From positions 868,001 through 932,000 of the forward strand of contig NZ_CP094528.1 in NCBI RefSeq assembly GCF_022811705.1: a DNA stretch of 64,000 nt, given 5' to 3'. Made by a program: the position numbers and the translations under genes. This stretch comes from Agromyces larvae. GTDB lineage: Bacteria > Actinomycetota > Actinomycetes > Actinomycetales > Microbacteriaceae. This document shows positions 34,044-42,121 of the stretch, in pieces (position 1 is the stretch's first letter; each line of letters begins with the position of its first letter). Under the pieces are notes generated by a model. That model worked only from the letters and a program-made list of their open reading frames with translations. It did not search any database and was not told the DNA's origin.

Positions 34044-36884
34044 CTACGCGGGTGCGGCCTGCGTGACCCGCATGGCACGTGCGAGCTGGCGGCGCGACGT
34101 GACGCCCAGCTTCACGAACACCTTGCGCAGGTGCCATTCGACGGTGCGCGGGCTGAGGAAGAGCTGCTCGCCGATCTCGGGGTTCGTCCTTCCCGTGGCG
34201 GCGAGCAGGGCGATCTGCCGCTCCTGTGCGGTGAGCTCGTCGACGGGGCTCGCCGCCGGCTTGTGCACCACCTCGCCCGTGGCGGCGAGCTCGCGCCGGG
34301 CGCGCTGGGCGAACGCGTCGCCGTCGGTCTCCACGAAGAGCTGGTGTGCGAGCCGCAGCTGCTCCCGCGACTCGACACGACGGTTCCGGCGGCGCAGCCA
34401 CTCGCCGTAGAGCAGGTGCGCGCGAGCGAGCGCGGTGCGGATCCGCGTGCGCCCGAGGCGTTCGATCGCCTCGAGGAAGAGCGCTTCGGCGGTGTCCTCG
34501 GCGGCGACGAGCGCCGCTGCCCGCGCGGCGAGGCCCCGAGCCCAGTCGGTATCGGATGCTGCGGCGAGCTCTTCGAGCCGACCGAGCGCCTCCGTCCCGA
34601 GCTCGGGGGAGCCGGCGCGTACGGCGGCTTCGACCCGCTCGGGCAGGATCCATCCGGCGAGCCCGAGGTCGTACGGGTGACCGGCCGCCGAGTCCGTCGC
34701 TGCGAGCGCCTCGGGGTATCGCCCGAGCGAGTTGTACAGCATCGCGTCCTGCCACGCGACCGTGGTGAACCACTGCCCCTCACCGCGCTCGAGGATCTCG
34801 GGCCGCAGCCGTTCCGTCACCTCGGCCTTCGTGCGCTCGTCGCCGCGGAACGCGGCGAGCCAGCCGCTGCGCGTCATCGAGGTCGGCATGCCCGTCGCTT
34901 CGACGATCGGCTGCAGCTCCTGCGCGACGGACATCGCCTCGTCCGTCCGGCCGCTGAGCAGCAGCACCGACGCGCGCTCCGCCATCAGCAGCGGAAGCTG
35001 CGAGAACGCGCCCTGGGTGCGGCTGATGCGCACCGCGCGTGCGGCGAGCAGGTCGTAGGCCGCGTCGTCGAGCAGGGCGCGCGCGACGGCGCAGGCGATG
35101 GGCAACCACTGCAGCAGTCCGCCGGGCGGCGCGGCGTCCTCGCCGAGTCCGCGGCGCGGGTCGGGTTCGGCGGCCGGCCCGGCCGGATCGTCGGACTCGG
35201 CGAAGGCCACGAGCCGATCGAGCCCGCTTCGCAGCGTCGGGGCCGCAGCCGCGTACCCGTCGAGGATGAGCACCGCGAGCCCGCGCAGCGCCTCCGCGGC
35301 GGCGAGCGCGGGCTCGCTGAGGGGCGGCGCCGGGTCGGCCGCGAGCACCGCCGCCGCCACCTCGGCGGGCCCGACCTCTTCGGCGTGCGTTCCCGCGGAG
35401 AGCGCGGCGATCACCGCGTCCGCGTAGGTCGCCAGGGCGGTCTCTCCGTCGTGTCGTTCGAGCAGGCGCGCGGCGGTCACCAGGCGCGCCGCGGCGCCGC
35501 GGCCGCGAGTCGTGCTCGAGGCCACGTGCGCGCGCACCAGCTCGATGCGGGCACGCTGGTGCTCGTCGAGCAATTCGGGCTCGGTCAGGTCGAGCAGTCG
35601 CAGCGCATCGGACATCGCTCCCGCCCGGTACAGGTCTTCAGCGGCCATCAGCGCGCGTCTCGAGCGCATCGTCGGGTCGGGCGTGAGCTCAGCGCCGCGC
35701 GCATGGAAGGTCGCGCCGGCGGCCAGCCCGCCACGCGCCTGCGCTCGTCGGGCAGATCGAACCAGGTCGGCGGCGACCTCCTCGTCGAACCCGATCGCCG
35801 CTTCGGCCAGGTGCCATGCCCGTCGGTCGGGATCGGCGGACGGGTCGGCACTCGCGGCGAGCGCACGGTGCACCGCGCGCCGGGCGCCGACGGGGCTCGC
35901 GCGCACGACCGCGGAGCGGATGAGCGGATGGCGGAATCTGACGCGAGCGCCGAACTCGATCAGCGTCTCCTCGATCGCGGGGCTCATCGCATCCGCCTCG
36001 ATGCCGAGCGAGCCCATCGCCCGTTGGATCAGCACGGGATCACCCACCGGCTCCACCGCGGCGACCAGGAGCGCCGAGCGCGTCTCGGGCGGAAGCTCGC
36101 CGATGCGGTCGACGAACGTGTCCTCGATGCGGCTCGTCACGCTCGCGGCCGCGGTCATGCCGTACCCGCCCGCGATCTCGACCGCGCGCTTGCCGCGCGA
36201 GAGCTCGATGAGGGCCAGCGGGTTGCCCCTGGTCTCGGCGACCAGCCGGTCACGGACCTCGGGATCGAACGGGCCCGAGATCACGGACGCGAGCAGCCGC
36301 CGGGCGTCGGCGTCGTCGAGGCCCTCGAGGACGAGGTCCTCGATGCCGGCGAACACGTCGTCGACGGGTTCGCGCACCGAGAAGAGGATGCCGACCGATT
36401 CCGCCACGATGCGCCGCGCGACGAATGCGAGCACCTGGGCGGACGCCCGGTCGAGCCACTGCGCATCGTCGATCAGGCAGAGCAGCGGTCGCGAGGCCGC
36501 CGCGTCGGCGAGCAGTCCGAGCACCGCGAGCCCGACGATGAACCGGTCGGGTGCGTCGCCGCTGCGCAGGCCGAAGGCGACGCCGAGCGCCGCCGCCTGC
36601 GGCGCAGGCAGCGCGTCGATGCCGTCGAGCAGGGGAACGCACAGCTGGTGCAGACCGGCGTAGGCCAGTTCCATCTCGGACTCGATGCCCGTCGAGCGCA
36701 GCACCCTGCAGGCGGTGGCGCGCTCGGCCGCGTAGTCGAGCAGTGCCGACTTGCCGGCGCCGGCCTCGGCGCGCAGCACGAGGGCGCGGCTCTGGCCGCC
36801 GCCGAGGCTCGCGAGCACGCGGTCGATCGCCTCGCACTCGCGCCGGCGGCCGAGCAGTGGCGGTGCGACCGCGCGGTGCTCCAT
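34044..36884 (-). CDS. Large LuxR-family ATP-binding (LAL) transcriptional regulator, first of two
   Basis: 946 residues from ATG 36,884 (MEHRAVAPPLLGRRRECEAI); the longer frame to 37,046 overlaps the next gene. Walker A RAEAGAGKSALLDY (39-52), Walker B LLCLIDDAQWLD, long alpha-helical repeat middle, and C-terminal HTH LTAQERQIALLAATGRTNPEIGEQLFLSPRTVEWHLRKVFVKLG. LAL/MalT-type proteins are ATP- and ligand-switched activators of catabolic or secondary-metabolism genes. Neighbours are an esterase and VOC/SnoaL genes on the same strand, likely targets. It is clearly related to the second LAL at 49,690. Confidence 0.92.
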   Translation of the reverse strand: MEHRAVAPPLLGRRRECEAIDRVLASLGGGQSRALVLRAEAGAGKSALLDYAAERATACRVLRSTGIESEMELAYAGLHQLCVPLLDGIDALPAPQAAALGVAFGLRSGDAPDRFIVGLAVLGLLADAAASRPLLCLIDDAQWLDRASAQVLAFVARRIVAESVGILFSVREPVDDVFAGIEDLVLEGLDDADARRLLASVISGPFDPEVRDRLVAETRGNPLALIELSRGKRAVEIAGGYGMTAAASVTSRIEDTFVDRIGELPPETRSALLVAAVEPVGDPVLIQRAMGSLGIEADAMSPAIEETLIEFGARVRFRHPLIRSAVVRASPVGARRAVHRALAASADPSADPDRRAWHLAEAAIGFDEEVAADLVRSARRAQARGGLAAGATFHARGAELTPDPTMRSRRALMAAEDLYRAGAMSDALRLLDLTEPELLDEHQRARIELVRAHVASSTTRGRGAAARLVTAARLLERHDGETALATYADAVIAALSAGTHAEEVGPAEVAAAVLAADPAPPLSEPALAAAEALRGLAVLILDGYAAAAPTLRSGLDRLVAFAESDDPAGPAAEPDPRRGLGEDAAPPGGLLQWLPIACAVARALLDDAAYDLLAARAVRISRTQGAFSQLPLLMAERASVLLLSGRTDEAMSVAQELQPIVEATGMPTSMTRSGWLAAFRGDERTKAEVTERLRPEILERGEGQWFTTVAWQDAMLYNSLGRYPEALAATDSAAGHPYDLGLAGWILPERVEAAVRAGSPELGTEALGRLEELAAASDTDWARGLAARAAALVAAEDTAEALFLEAIERLGRTRIRTALARAHLLYGEWLRRRNRRVESREQLRLAHQLFVETDGDAFAQRARRELAATGEVVHKPAASPVDELTAQERQIALLAATGRTNPEIGEQLFLSPRTVEWHLRKVFVKLGVTSRRQLARAMRVTQAAPA

Positions 36885-36930
36885 GATGGCCGATCCTATT
36901 GGCTTCACCCGCACGCTCCCACCGCGCGGC

Positions 36931-37368
36931 TCAGTCCCGCAGTCGTCGGATGAGGTCGATGGAGCGGATGACCCACCGCTCGCCGTCGCGCAGATAGGTC
37001 TGGTGCGATCGGCAGTAGCCGTGGTGGGGGCGACCGGCCGCCGCACCGTCCGGGCCGACGACGTACTCCGCCGCCCAGACGGCCTCGGCTCGCGACTCGG
37101 CTCGAAGGGTCAGCTCGCCCCCGAACGAGTGCACGACGAGCGTGCCGCTGCCGGCTTCGACGTCGATCGTCGCTCCGATGTGCGGGCTGAGGGCGAACCA
37201 GGCCAGCGAACCATCCGGCTCGTACACCCGCAGCTGCCCGTCGGCGGCGAAGCAGCGTTCGAACTCGTCCCACGCGCGGTCGCCCGCCGCGCGGCAGAGC
37301 CGCCCCTGCAGCGAGCGGAGCTCCTCGAAGACGAGCAGACGGGCCAGCGGGGCCGAGCGTTCGGTCAT
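36931..37368 (-). CDS. SnoaL-like (NTF2-fold) protein
   Basis: 145 residues from ATG 37,368. FEELRSLQGRLCRAAGDRAWDEFERCFAADGQLRVYEPDG, then SPHIGATIDVEAGSGTLVVHSFGGEL and GYCRSHQTYLRDGERWVIRSIDLIR give the alpha-helix plus curved sheet of the SnoaL-like domain (polyketide cyclase or dehydratase-like). Substrate unknown. Its start overlaps the stop of the VOC gene by 4 bp (37,365-37,368), so they are co-translated and possibly act on one compound. Confidence 0.72.
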   Translation of the reverse strand: MTERSAPLARLLVFEELRSLQGRLCRAAGDRAWDEFERCFAADGQLRVYEPDGSLAWFALSPHIGATIDVEAGSGTLVVHSFGGELTLRAESRAEAVWAAEYVVGPDGAAAGRPHHGYCRSHQTYLRDGERWVIRSIDLIRRLRD

Positions 37369-38039
37369 GCAGGCAGCTCCTGGCCTGCCGCCGCCCGCAC
37401 CAGGTATTCGGCGTACCACTCGGGCCAGTCGGCATCCTCGTGGCCGATCCTGGCCTCGTGCGCGCCGTGCGCCTCCGCGGCCGCGCGCAGGGCGACCGCC
37501 AGTTCGGCGGGGGAGTCGTAGCGGGTCTGCACGACCCGGCCCGGGATCCGCTGGGTGACCTCCTGCACCAGCCATTCGTTGCCGTCGGGGTCTTCGAACG
37601 CGACCCATGAGCCGTACGAGCTGCGGTCGGGGGCGAGGCCGGGCACGCGTGCGGCAGTGCCGCCGTGGTGGAAGACGCCGGTCGCGTCGTGGAAGACCTC
37701 GCTGACGAGGGCCCCACCGGCCGCGAGGGCCGCACGTGCCGCTTCGACGTCGGATGCCACGAGCTGCAGCCCGCGGACCGAGCCGGGTGCGGCCTCCGTC
37801 ACCCCGGTGCCGAAGATGATCGACGTCGGCGAACCGGGCGGCGTGAACTCGACGACCCGGTAGTCGGGTGCGATGTCGAGGTCGACGTCGAGCGTCCAGC
37901 CGAGCCCGGCGTAGAACGCCTTCGCCCGGTCGACGTCCGAGACGGGGATGACGACGACCTCGAGCTTCAGGGCGGGCGCCGCGTCTCGCACCTCGGCTTC
38001 GGTGCGGGTCGTCTCGGTCGCGGTCGTTTCGGTGTCCAT
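37365..38039 (-). CDS. VOC-family (glyoxalase/bleomycin-resistance-like) protein
   Basis: 224 residues from ATG 38,039. LEVVVIPVSDVDRAKAFYAGLGW, GLQLVASDVEAARAALAAGG and WVAFEDPDGNEWLVQEV are the paired beta-alpha-beta-beta-beta motifs of the VOC superfamily; the metal ligands Glu/His are plausible but not certain. The C-terminal ~55 residues (AHEARIGHEDADWPEWYAEYLV) are an extension often found fused to VOC proteins of Actinobacteria. First gene of a two-gene operon with the SnoaL-like protein. A second VOC gene lies beside the second LAL regulator. Confidence 0.85.
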   Translation of the reverse strand: MDTETTATETTRTEAEVRDAAPALKLEVVVIPVSDVDRAKAFYAGLGWTLDVDLDIAPDYRVVEFTPPGSPTSIIFGTGVTEAAPGSVRGLQLVASDVEAARAALAAGGALVSEVFHDATGVFHHGGTAARVPGLAPDRSSYGSWVAFEDPDGNEWLVQEVTQRIPGRVVQTRYDSPAELAVALRAAAEAHGAHEARIGHEDADWPEWYAEYLVRAAAGQELPA

Positions 38040-38128
38040 GGGAGGTGCCTTTCTCTGCGTGGATGGTTCGGATGTCTCGAGGATGCTCCGCCGTCGCGCC
38101 CGACGCGCCCGTCGGAACCACTGGCGTG

Positions 38129-38146
38129 CACCCCGGGTCACCACGG
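38129..38146. promoter_or_regulatory. Motif upstream of the VOC-SnoaL operon
   Basis: CACCCCGGGTCACCACGG, similar to CACCCGGGATCACCCCGG at 53,119 before the other VOC gene. Candidate binding site for a shared regulator such as the LAL proteins. Confidence 0.3.
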
Positions 38147-38168
38147 CGATGCCCGGCCGCCCGGCCGG

Positions 38169-38657
38169 TCAGAGGCCGAAGTCCCAGAAGTCCCAGCCGC
38201 CGGAGGAATCGCCGATCGCTCCGCCCGGGTCATCCCACGAGGTCCACGCCGCCGAGGCGATCGCGTACCAGGCGACGGTGTCGAGCAGGGACGCGCCGGC
38301 CCACCCGTGCAGGTCGATGCCGGCGGGTGTTCGCTCGAGCGAACGCGCGGTCGCGGCCGGTCGACGCCGGCCCGCCCGGGCGACCGAGCGCGCCAGGTTC
38401 GCCGGCTTCGCGTCGACGGGCCGCTCGTCGTTCAGCTCGGCGTCCGCTGTGAGCCGCTCGAACAGCAGGTCGAGCTGTGCCGGCGTGAGCCGCTCGAACG
38501 CCTCCACGTGGGCGCGTTCGATGACGTCGGGCGGTGCGGTGCGCAGCATCCGCCGGTAGCGCTCGACGGCGCGCGCATCGGCGATGGTCGCGCCCGCCGG
38601 CAGCGCCTCGGGGTCGAGCTCGACCTTGCGGCCGAAGATCCGGTCGATCCATCCCAT
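38169..38657 (-). CDS. Hypothetical protein, paralogue-like to 31,821
   Basis: 162 residues from ATG 38,657 (MGWIDRIFGRKVELDP). Central AHVEAFERLTPAQLDLLFERL matches the small protein at 31,821. The C-terminus is Trp-rich (WYAIASAAWTSWDDPGG, WDFWDFGL). No membrane segment or catalytic motif. It is 56 bp downstream of the SRPBCC gene on the same strand, so they may share a message. Function unknown. Confidence 0.6.
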   Translation of the reverse strand: MGWIDRIFGRKVELDPEALPAGATIADARAVERYRRMLRTAPPDVIERAHVEAFERLTPAQLDLLFERLTADAELNDERPVDAKPANLARSVARAGRRRPAATARSLERTPAGIDLHGWAGASLLDTVAWYAIASAAWTSWDDPGGAIGDSSGGWDFWDFGL

Positions 38658-38713
38658 GGACGGTCCCTTTCGTGTCGTCGCCGACCGACGCGAGCTCGCG
38701 CCCGTACCGGTCC

Positions 38714-39157
38714 TCATGCGGCGGCCGCCGTCTGGGCCCGGAGCGGGCCGCTGAACGACTTGCGCAGCGCGCCCGGTGCGACGAGCGGCAGCAGCAGCGC
38801 GAGCACCTTGGCCTTGAAGGCCGTCGGTCGGCGGGTGAGCTCGACATCGACCCGGGTGCGGTCGCCCTCGGGGGTGAGCTGGAACACCCAGCCGCCGCCC
38901 GGGCCGAAGACCTTCGAGTCGAGCGTGGTGATCGCGACGCGATTCGCGGCGGCGTCCCATTCGTAGTGCGCGTGCTCCCACGCGGAGGCGGTGCCCTCCG
39001 TCACGTCGGCCCAGTTCTCCCCGAGCGCGTGCACCTCGAAGTGGTCGGCGTCGATCGTCGGCCAGTTCTCGGCACGCGCCGGGCTGAAGTCGGTGAGCAC
39101 CGCCATGAGTTCTGGTGCGCTCAACGTGGAGGTGAGGTGGAATCTGACGGTCGTCAT
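38714..39157 (-). CDS. SRPBCC (START/Bet v 1-like) protein
   Basis: 147 residues from ATG 39,157. MTTVRFHLTSTLSAPELMAVLTDFSPARAENWP and GGGWVFQLTPEGDRTRVDVELTRRP are the N-terminal strand and the amphipathic strand typical of SRPBCC polyketide cyclase/START-like proteins that bind hydrophobic ligands. It is divergent from the SDR gene at 39,410 across 252 bp. Confidence 0.75.
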   Translation of the reverse strand: MTTVRFHLTSTLSAPELMAVLTDFSPARAENWPTIDADHFEVHALGENWADVTEGTASAWEHAHYEWDAAANRVAITTLDSKVFGPGGGWVFQLTPEGDRTRVDVELTRRPTAFKAKVLALLLPLVAPGALRKSFSGPLRAQTAAAA

Positions 39158-39267
39158 GAGCTTTCCCTTCCGATGCCCGACCCTGCCGGTCGGTCGTGCC
39201 GTCTCGTCGGCACCGCATCACCTTCCCGCGGGCGCGGCCGCCGACGCGCCCGGGTGGATGACCGGTC

Positions 39268-39286
39268 GACCCCCGGGGATCACGGG
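39268..39286. promoter_or_regulatory. Motif in the SRPBCC/SDR divergent region
   Basis: GACCCCCGGGGATCACGGG, same type as the sites near 33,998 and 53,118. Confidence 0.3.
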
Positions 39287-39409
39287 CGGCATGGCGACCC
39301 GGGCTCGACCCGGGCGCGGCCCCGGCACCGTCACGGGCGCGACCCCGCCGCACCGCGGCGCACGCTGGACGACAGCGCCGGCGAAGGTCCGGCGCGAAGG
39401 GACGGACTC

Positions 39410-40342
39410 ATGAACGAGCAACAGGGACGACGGAGCGACACGCTGGTCTGGCTGATCACGGGAAGCTCGCGCGGCTTCGGCAGGCGGATCGTCGAGGCCG
39501 CCCTCGACTGCGGCGACCGCGTCGTCGCGACCGCTCGACGAAGCACCTCGCTCGACGACCTCGCGGCACGGTACGGTTCCGACCGACTGCTGGTCGCCGC
39601 ACTCGACGTCACCGATGCCGACGCGGCGACCCAGGTCGTCGGTCGCGCCGTCGACCGATTCGGACGACTCGACGTCGTCGTCGACAACGCCGGCTACGCG
39701 AACAGCGGCTCGATCGAGGAGATGCCGGCGGCGGACTTCCGGGAGCAGATCGAGACGAACTTCTTCGGCGTGGTCAACGTCACCCGCGCGGCCCTGCCGG
39801 TGATGCGCGCGCAACGTTCGGGGCTGTTCCTGCAGTTCTCATCCGTGGGCGGTCGCATCGGCGGCACCCCGGGACTCAGCGCGTACCAGGCGGCGAAATT
39901 CGCCGTCGAGGGCTTCTCCGAGGTGCTCGCGGCGGAATCGGCGCCATTCGGCGTCGGCGTCGTCATCGTCGAGCCCGGTGCGTTCCGCACCGACTGGCAG
40001 GGCGACTCGATGACGATGCATCCGGTCGGCCCCGACTACGAGACGACGATCGGCCGCATCCACGAGCAGCGCCGGCACAGCGACGGCACGCAGCCCGGCG
40101 ACCCCGCCCGTGCAGCGCGCGTGCTCGTCGACCTCGCCCACGGCGACCTCGGCCAGGCCCACGAGGCGCTCCCGATGCGCCTGCTGCTCGGCGGCGGCGC
40201 GGTCGACCGGGTGCTCAACGGCGAGCAGCGCCGTCTCGAGGAGGCGGCCGCGTGGGCCGACGTCAGCAGGTCGGCGGACTTCCCGTCGGCCGAGTCCGGC
40301 ACGACCGACGTCGGCACGACGACGGAGGGAACGGCAGCATGA
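39410..40342 (+). CDS. Short-chain dehydrogenase/reductase (SDR)
   Basis: 310 residues from ATG 39,410. VWLITGSSRGFGRRIVEAAL (cofactor-binding TGxxxGxG), DVVVDNAGYAN, FSSVGGRIG, and the active-site SAYQAAKFAVEGFSEVL (YxxxK) are present, then IVEPGAFRTDW. This is a classical SDR oxidoreductase of unknown substrate. It starts a coupled operon: the next gene overlaps by 4 bp (ATGA) and encodes only the C-terminal half of an SDR. Confidence 0.9.
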   Translation: MNEQQGRRSDTLVWLITGSSRGFGRRIVEAALDCGDRVVATARRSTSLDDLAARYGSDRLLVAALDVTDADAATQVVGRAVDRFGRLDVVVDNAGYANSGSIEEMPAADFREQIETNFFGVVNVTRAALPVMRAQRSGLFLQFSSVGGRIGGTPGLSAYQAAKFAVEGFSEVLAAESAPFGVGVVIVEPGAFRTDWQGDSMTMHPVGPDYETTIGRIHEQRRHSDGTQPGDPARAARVLVDLAHGDLGQAHEALPMRLLLGGGAVDRVLNGEQRRLEEAAAWADVSRSADFPSAESGTTDVGTTTEGTAA

Positions 40343-40689
40343 GCGGGCTGCGAGCGTTCCTCGTCGAGCCCGGGTCGTTCCGCAGGGGGATCGAGCAGCG
40401 CACCCACGTCTCCGGGCAGGCCATCGCCGACTACGACGCCACCTCGGGGTCCTTCATCCGGGCGGTGACGGCGGTGCGGCCCGAGCCGTTCCCCGGCGAC
40501 CCCGCCCGTGCGGCCGACGCGATCATCGCCAACGTGCGCGCCGCCGAGCCGCGGCACTGGCTGATCCTCGGCAGCGACGCGTACCGCCGCATCGGCGACA
40601 AGCTGGCCCGCTTCCACGCCGAGTTCGACGCGGGGCGCGAGCTCGCGGCATCCACCGACTATCCGGGCAGCGGACCGGCGGTGCTGTGA
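40339..40689 (+). CDS. C-terminal half of an SDR, without Rossmann part
   Basis: 116 residues from ATG 40,339. RAFLVEPGSFRRGI, IADYDATSGSFIRAV, PGDPARAADAIIANVRA and HWLILGSDAYRRIGDKLARF match the region that follows the YxxxK helix in SDRs such as the upstream protein (VVIVEPGAFRTDW ... GDPARAARVL). The cofactor-binding half and catalytic residues are missing, yet the start overlaps the previous stop and the stop overlaps the next start. It is either a remnant of a tandem duplication or a small partner protein. Confidence 0.65.
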   Translation: MSGLRAFLVEPGSFRRGIEQRTHVSGQAIADYDATSGSFIRAVTAVRPEPFPGDPARAADAIIANVRAAEPRHWLILGSDAYRRIGDKLARFHAEFDAGRELAASTDYPGSGPAVL

Positions 40690-41909
40690 ACGGGCAGGTC
40701 GACGATGCCGTGAACGCCGTGACCGGCGCGACGGGCGAGCGCGCGGATGCCAGACACGAGGGCGATCGCGTGACGATGTTCGAGATCTTCTTCGACCTCG
40801 TGTTCGTGCTGGCGCTCATGCGCGTCGTCGACCTCATGGAAGCCCAGCCCACCCCGGCCGGTTTCGGTCGGGGCGTGCTGCTGCTCCTGCTGCTCTGGTG
40901 GGCGTGGTGCGCCTACATCTGGCTCGGCAACCGCGTGCGGCTGGACCGCGGCCGCGTGGTCGTCGCCATCCTCGTGGCGATGTGCGCGCTCTTCGTCGCC
41001 GCACTGGCGATCCCCGGCGCATGGGAGTCGCCCGCCGGAACGCTCAGCCCGGCGCTCGTGCTCGCGCTCGCGTTCATCGTGGTGCGGGCGAGCTATTTCG
41101 CGGTGTTCCTCTCGACCTCCGGCAGGGACCGGCGACTGCGCACGCAGTTGCTCATCGACGCCATTCCGCAGACCGGCTCGAGCGCGCTCCTGATCGTCGG
41201 GGCCGTGCTCGGCGGCGACCTGCAGAGCGTGTGCTGGGCCGTCGCATTCGGGCTCGACTTCGGCGTCGGATGGCTCGCCTCCCGCTACAACGGCTGGCGC
41301 GTCGCGAGCCCGGCGCACTTCGTCGAGCGACACGGCCTGGTGCTCATCATCGCGCTCGGCGAGACGGTGCTCTCGTCGGGTGCCGGGCTCGGTCCGACGA
41401 TGCGGGATGCCGCGGTCGAGCCCCGGTCGATCGCCGCAGCCCTGCTCGCCTTCGCGATCGTGCTCGGCATCTGGTGGTCGTACTTCCGCGGGCCGTCCAT
41501 CGCAGCGCACCGTGCCCTCCTCCGGGCGGCACCCGCTCGTCGGCCCGCGCTCGCCCGCGACGGATACACGCTCGGGCACCTGCCGCTCGTCGCCGGCACG
41601 GTCTTCGTCGCGCTCGGGGTCCGGCTCCTCCTCGAGGACATCGCCGTCGCACCCGCGGCCCCGGCGCACTGGGGTGCGATCGCGGCGCTGAGCGGCGGGC
41701 TCGCGTGCTACCTGCTCGGGCTCGGACTCTTCGCGCGGCTCGCGACCGGCGCGTGGAGCCGCGCACCCCTCATCGCCGGCGTCCTGACCATCGTGCTCGG
41801 CGCGGTCGCCCTCGGGCTCGCGTCACTGGCGGCACTCGCGCTCTCCGCCGCACTCGTCGTGATCGCCGCGCTCGCCACCGCGTCGCAGACACGTCGCACG
41901 GCGGTCTGA
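40686..41909 (+). CDS. LtrA-family (low temperature requirement A) membrane protein
   Basis: 407 residues from GTG 40,686, overlapping the previous stop (GTGA). About eleven hydrophobic segments. VTMFEIFFDLVFVLALMRVVDLM at the start and FVERHGLVLIIALGETVLSSGAG in the middle are LtrA signatures. The family is named from a Listeria low-temperature gene, but its molecular function is not established. Cytoplasmic membrane. Last gene of the SDR operon. Confidence 0.88.
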   Translation: MNGQVDDAVNAVTGATGERADARHEGDRVTMFEIFFDLVFVLALMRVVDLMEAQPTPAGFGRGVLLLLLLWWAWCAYIWLGNRVRLDRGRVVVAILVAMCALFVAALAIPGAWESPAGTLSPALVLALAFIVVRASYFAVFLSTSGRDRRLRTQLLIDAIPQTGSSALLIVGAVLGGDLQSVCWAVAFGLDFGVGWLASRYNGWRVASPAHFVERHGLVLIIALGETVLSSGAGLGPTMRDAAVEPRSIAAALLAFAIVLGIWWSYFRGPSIAAHRALLRAAPARRPALARDGYTLGHLPLVAGTVFVALGVRLLLEDIAVAPAAPAHWGAIAALSGGLACYLLGLGLFARLATGAWSRAPLIAGVLTIVLGAVALGLASLAALALSAALVVIAALATASQTRRTAV

Positions 41910-41938
41910 TCGCCGCGGCCGGATAGGATCGGAGGACC

Positions 41939-41965
41939 ATGGAGATCGAGGTCGACAGACTCTAG
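41939..41965 (+). CDS. Eight-residue leader peptide upstream of the ABC-F gene
   Basis: ATG 41,939 to TAG 41,965 reads MEIEVDRL. It has a strong ribosome site, GGATCGGAGGACC, directly upstream. It lies 157 bp before the ABC-F start in the 5' leader. Many antibiotic-responsive ABC-F genes are controlled by ribosome stalling on such leaders; for this one that is inference. Confidence 0.45.
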   Translation: MEIEVDRL

Positions 41966-42121
41966 CCGCCGGACACCGGTGGCCGTTCACGATCAGCAGG
42001 AGCCCTCAGCGCTCCCGAGTGACCGACCCCTCCGACCCGTCGCCTCTCGCGACGACGTTCCGGCGCGCACCGCACCAGTCACCCACACCCCACTGCCGCA
42101 CGCGGCAGAAGGAGCATCACC

